64,000 bases of DNA from a bacterium (GTDB taxonomy: Bacteria > Hydrothermota > Tepidihabitantia > SM23-42 > JAOAFX01), in assembly GCA_036382775.1 (NCBI GenBank), contig DASVHD010000007.1:1-64000 (forward strand), in the 5' to 3' direction. Position 1 is the first letter of the stretch. Each line of letters opens with the position of its first letter. Of the stretch, positions 63,098-64,000 are shown piece by piece. Position numbers and translations under genes: made by a program. The notes beneath the pieces were generated by a model. The model saw only the letters and a program-made list of their open reading frames with translations, searched no databases and was not told where the DNA came from.

Positions 63098-64000
63098 TAA
63101 AAATAAGTATCAACGGAAAAGAGTTTACTGCTCAAAAAGGCGATAGCGTGTTGACGGTCTGCCAGCGGGAACGCATCGCCGTGCCGACCCTATGCTATCA
63201 GAAAAACCTGCAGCCATATGGCGGCTGCCGTCTATGCATCGTCGAGGTCAGGGGAATGTCATGGCCCGTGGCGTCGTGCACGCTCCCGGTCGAGGAAGGC
63301 ATGGTGGTCGTGACCGACAGCCCGGGTTTGAGAGAACAGCGGAAATTCACCCTGCAGCTGATCCTTTCAGAGCATCCCCATTCATGCTTGATCTGCGCGA
63401 AGAAACAAGATTGCGCGCAGTACATGGAGTGCATCGAGAAAGAACCTATTACCTTTGGATGCAAATACTGCGCCCGCAACGGGACCTGCGAACTGCAGAA
63501 ACTAACCGAGGAATTCGGGATTACCGAGATCCCATTTGCGTTCAGCTATCGCAATGTTGATATCGAAAACCGAGATCCCTTTTTTGAACGCAATTACAAC
63601 CTCTGTATCCTGTGCGGCCGGTGCGTGCGGACGTGCGATGAACTGAGGGGCGCGTCGGTCATCGATTTCCACCACCGCGGATCCAAGACCCTGGTCGGGA
63701 CGGCGTACGGCGTCTCCCACCTGGAAACACCCTGCCAGTTCTGCGGAGCCTGCGTTGATGCCTGTCCGACCGGCGCGATGAGCGAAAGGTTCAGCAAATG
63801 GGATGGCAAACCCGACCGGATCGTCGCCAGCAGCTGTGTGTTATGCAGTGCCGGCTGCGATATCAACATCAACGTAAAGAACGAAAAAGTCGTTTCCACT
63901 ACGCCCCGGAACAACGGGATATGCGTGAGGGGCCGCTTCGGGATCGCGCCGCTGGTCAACCACCCGAGACGCGCGACGGTGCCGGTCATGAAAATGAACG
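63094..64000 (+). CDS. Formate dehydrogenase alpha/NuoG-like subunit, 5' part
   Basis: Open from a GTG at 63094 (overlapping the nuoF-like stop, GTGA) to the window edge; 302 codons visible. Order: [2Fe-2S] domain (CYQKNLQPYGGCRLC), His/Cys cluster region (SEHPHSCLICAKKQDC, then CKYCARNGTC), two [4Fe-4S] motifs (CILCGRCVRTC, CQFCGACVDACP), and the N-terminal [4Fe-4S] domain of Mo/W-bis-pterin enzymes (SSCVLCSAGCDININV ... GICVRGRFG). The Mo/W domain excludes [FeFe] hydrogenase. With NuoE and NuoF beside it, an NAD-linked (perhaps bifurcating) formate dehydrogenase is most likely; a NuoG subunit is the alternative. The active-site residue (Cys or Sec) is beyond the window. Confidence 0.85.
   Translation, partial: MIKISINGKEFTAQKGDSVLTVCQRERIAVPTLCYQKNLQPYGGCRLCIVEVRGMSWPVASCTLPVEEGMVVVTDSPGLREQRKFTLQLILSEHPHSCLICAKKQDCAQYMECIEKEPITFGCKYCARNGTCELQKLTEEFGITEIPFAFSYRNVDIENRDPFFERNYNLCILCGRCVRTCDELRGASVIDFHHRGSKTLVGTAYGVSHLETPCQFCGACVDACPTGAMSERFSKWDGKPDRIVASSCVLCSAGCDININVKNEKVVSTTPRNNGICVRGRFGIAPLVNHPRRATVPVMKMN

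Overview
The window looks like a chromosome segment of an uncultured, anaerobic, two-membrane bacterium. Anaerobic life is suggested by a class III ribonucleotide reductase (nrdR-nrdD), by heterodisulfide-reductase (Hdr) and NADH-dehydrogenase-like (Nuo) flavin/iron-sulfur enzymes, and by the start of a molybdopterin enzyme. A LapA-LapB pair, a barrel-like secreted protein and several secreted proteins with FlgD/T9SS-like C-terminal domains suggest an outer membrane. That mix resembles FCB-related candidate phyla such as WOR-3 or TA06. This is inference: there is no rRNA or other decisive marker here.

Layout. 1-1.3 kb: end of a secreted subtilase, then repeats. 1.3-6.6 kb (minus): operon HD protein-glyQ-glyS-aspS. 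6.8-14 kb: pcm, tRNA-Pro with a duplicated 3' end and a cluster of hairpins, a SLOG-like protein, acylphosphatase, apt, a secreted propeller protein and uvrA. 14-20.6 kb: tRNA-Val, a zinc-ribbon coiled coil, RNase H, a Trk/Ktr potassium system, an amidohydrolase and YihY. 20.8-26.1 kb: nrdR-nrdD, hslU, a USP-like protein and PTS IIA. 26.2-31.5 kb: secreted and envelope hydrolases. 31.5-45.3 kb (minus): radical SAM/SPASM protein, tRNA-Ala, a barrel-like protein, yebC-ruvCAB, two AT-rich secreted-protein genes, mutS and lapAB.

45.5-64 kb is the most striking part. An NtrC-type regulator (45596-46963) is followed by a perfect inverted repeat and a consensus sigma-54 promoter (47134-47149). That promoter reads into a nine-gene operon: a Cys-rich small protein, a receiver-kinase, a double receiver, HdrC, HdrB, an HdrA-N/NuoE fusion, a NuoF/NfnB-like fusion, a NuoG-ferredoxin/HdrA-C/HdrA fusion, and MvhD. 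One HdrA is cut in two, and each half is joined to a NADH-dehydrogenase module. Downstream lie a probable partner histidine kinase and a second NuoE-NuoF set joined to the start of a formate-dehydrogenase/NuoG-like subunit. Together they suggest regulated NAD(H)/ferredoxin/disulfide electron bifurcation or confurcation.

Two patterns recur across the window. First, consensus -35/-10 pairs almost always have a 16-nt spacer, and in several cases the predicted transcript begins at or within a few bases of the ATG, which implies leaderless mRNAs. Second, at least five families of short dispersed repeats fill the gaps, and one repeat block sits in frame inside a coding sequence.
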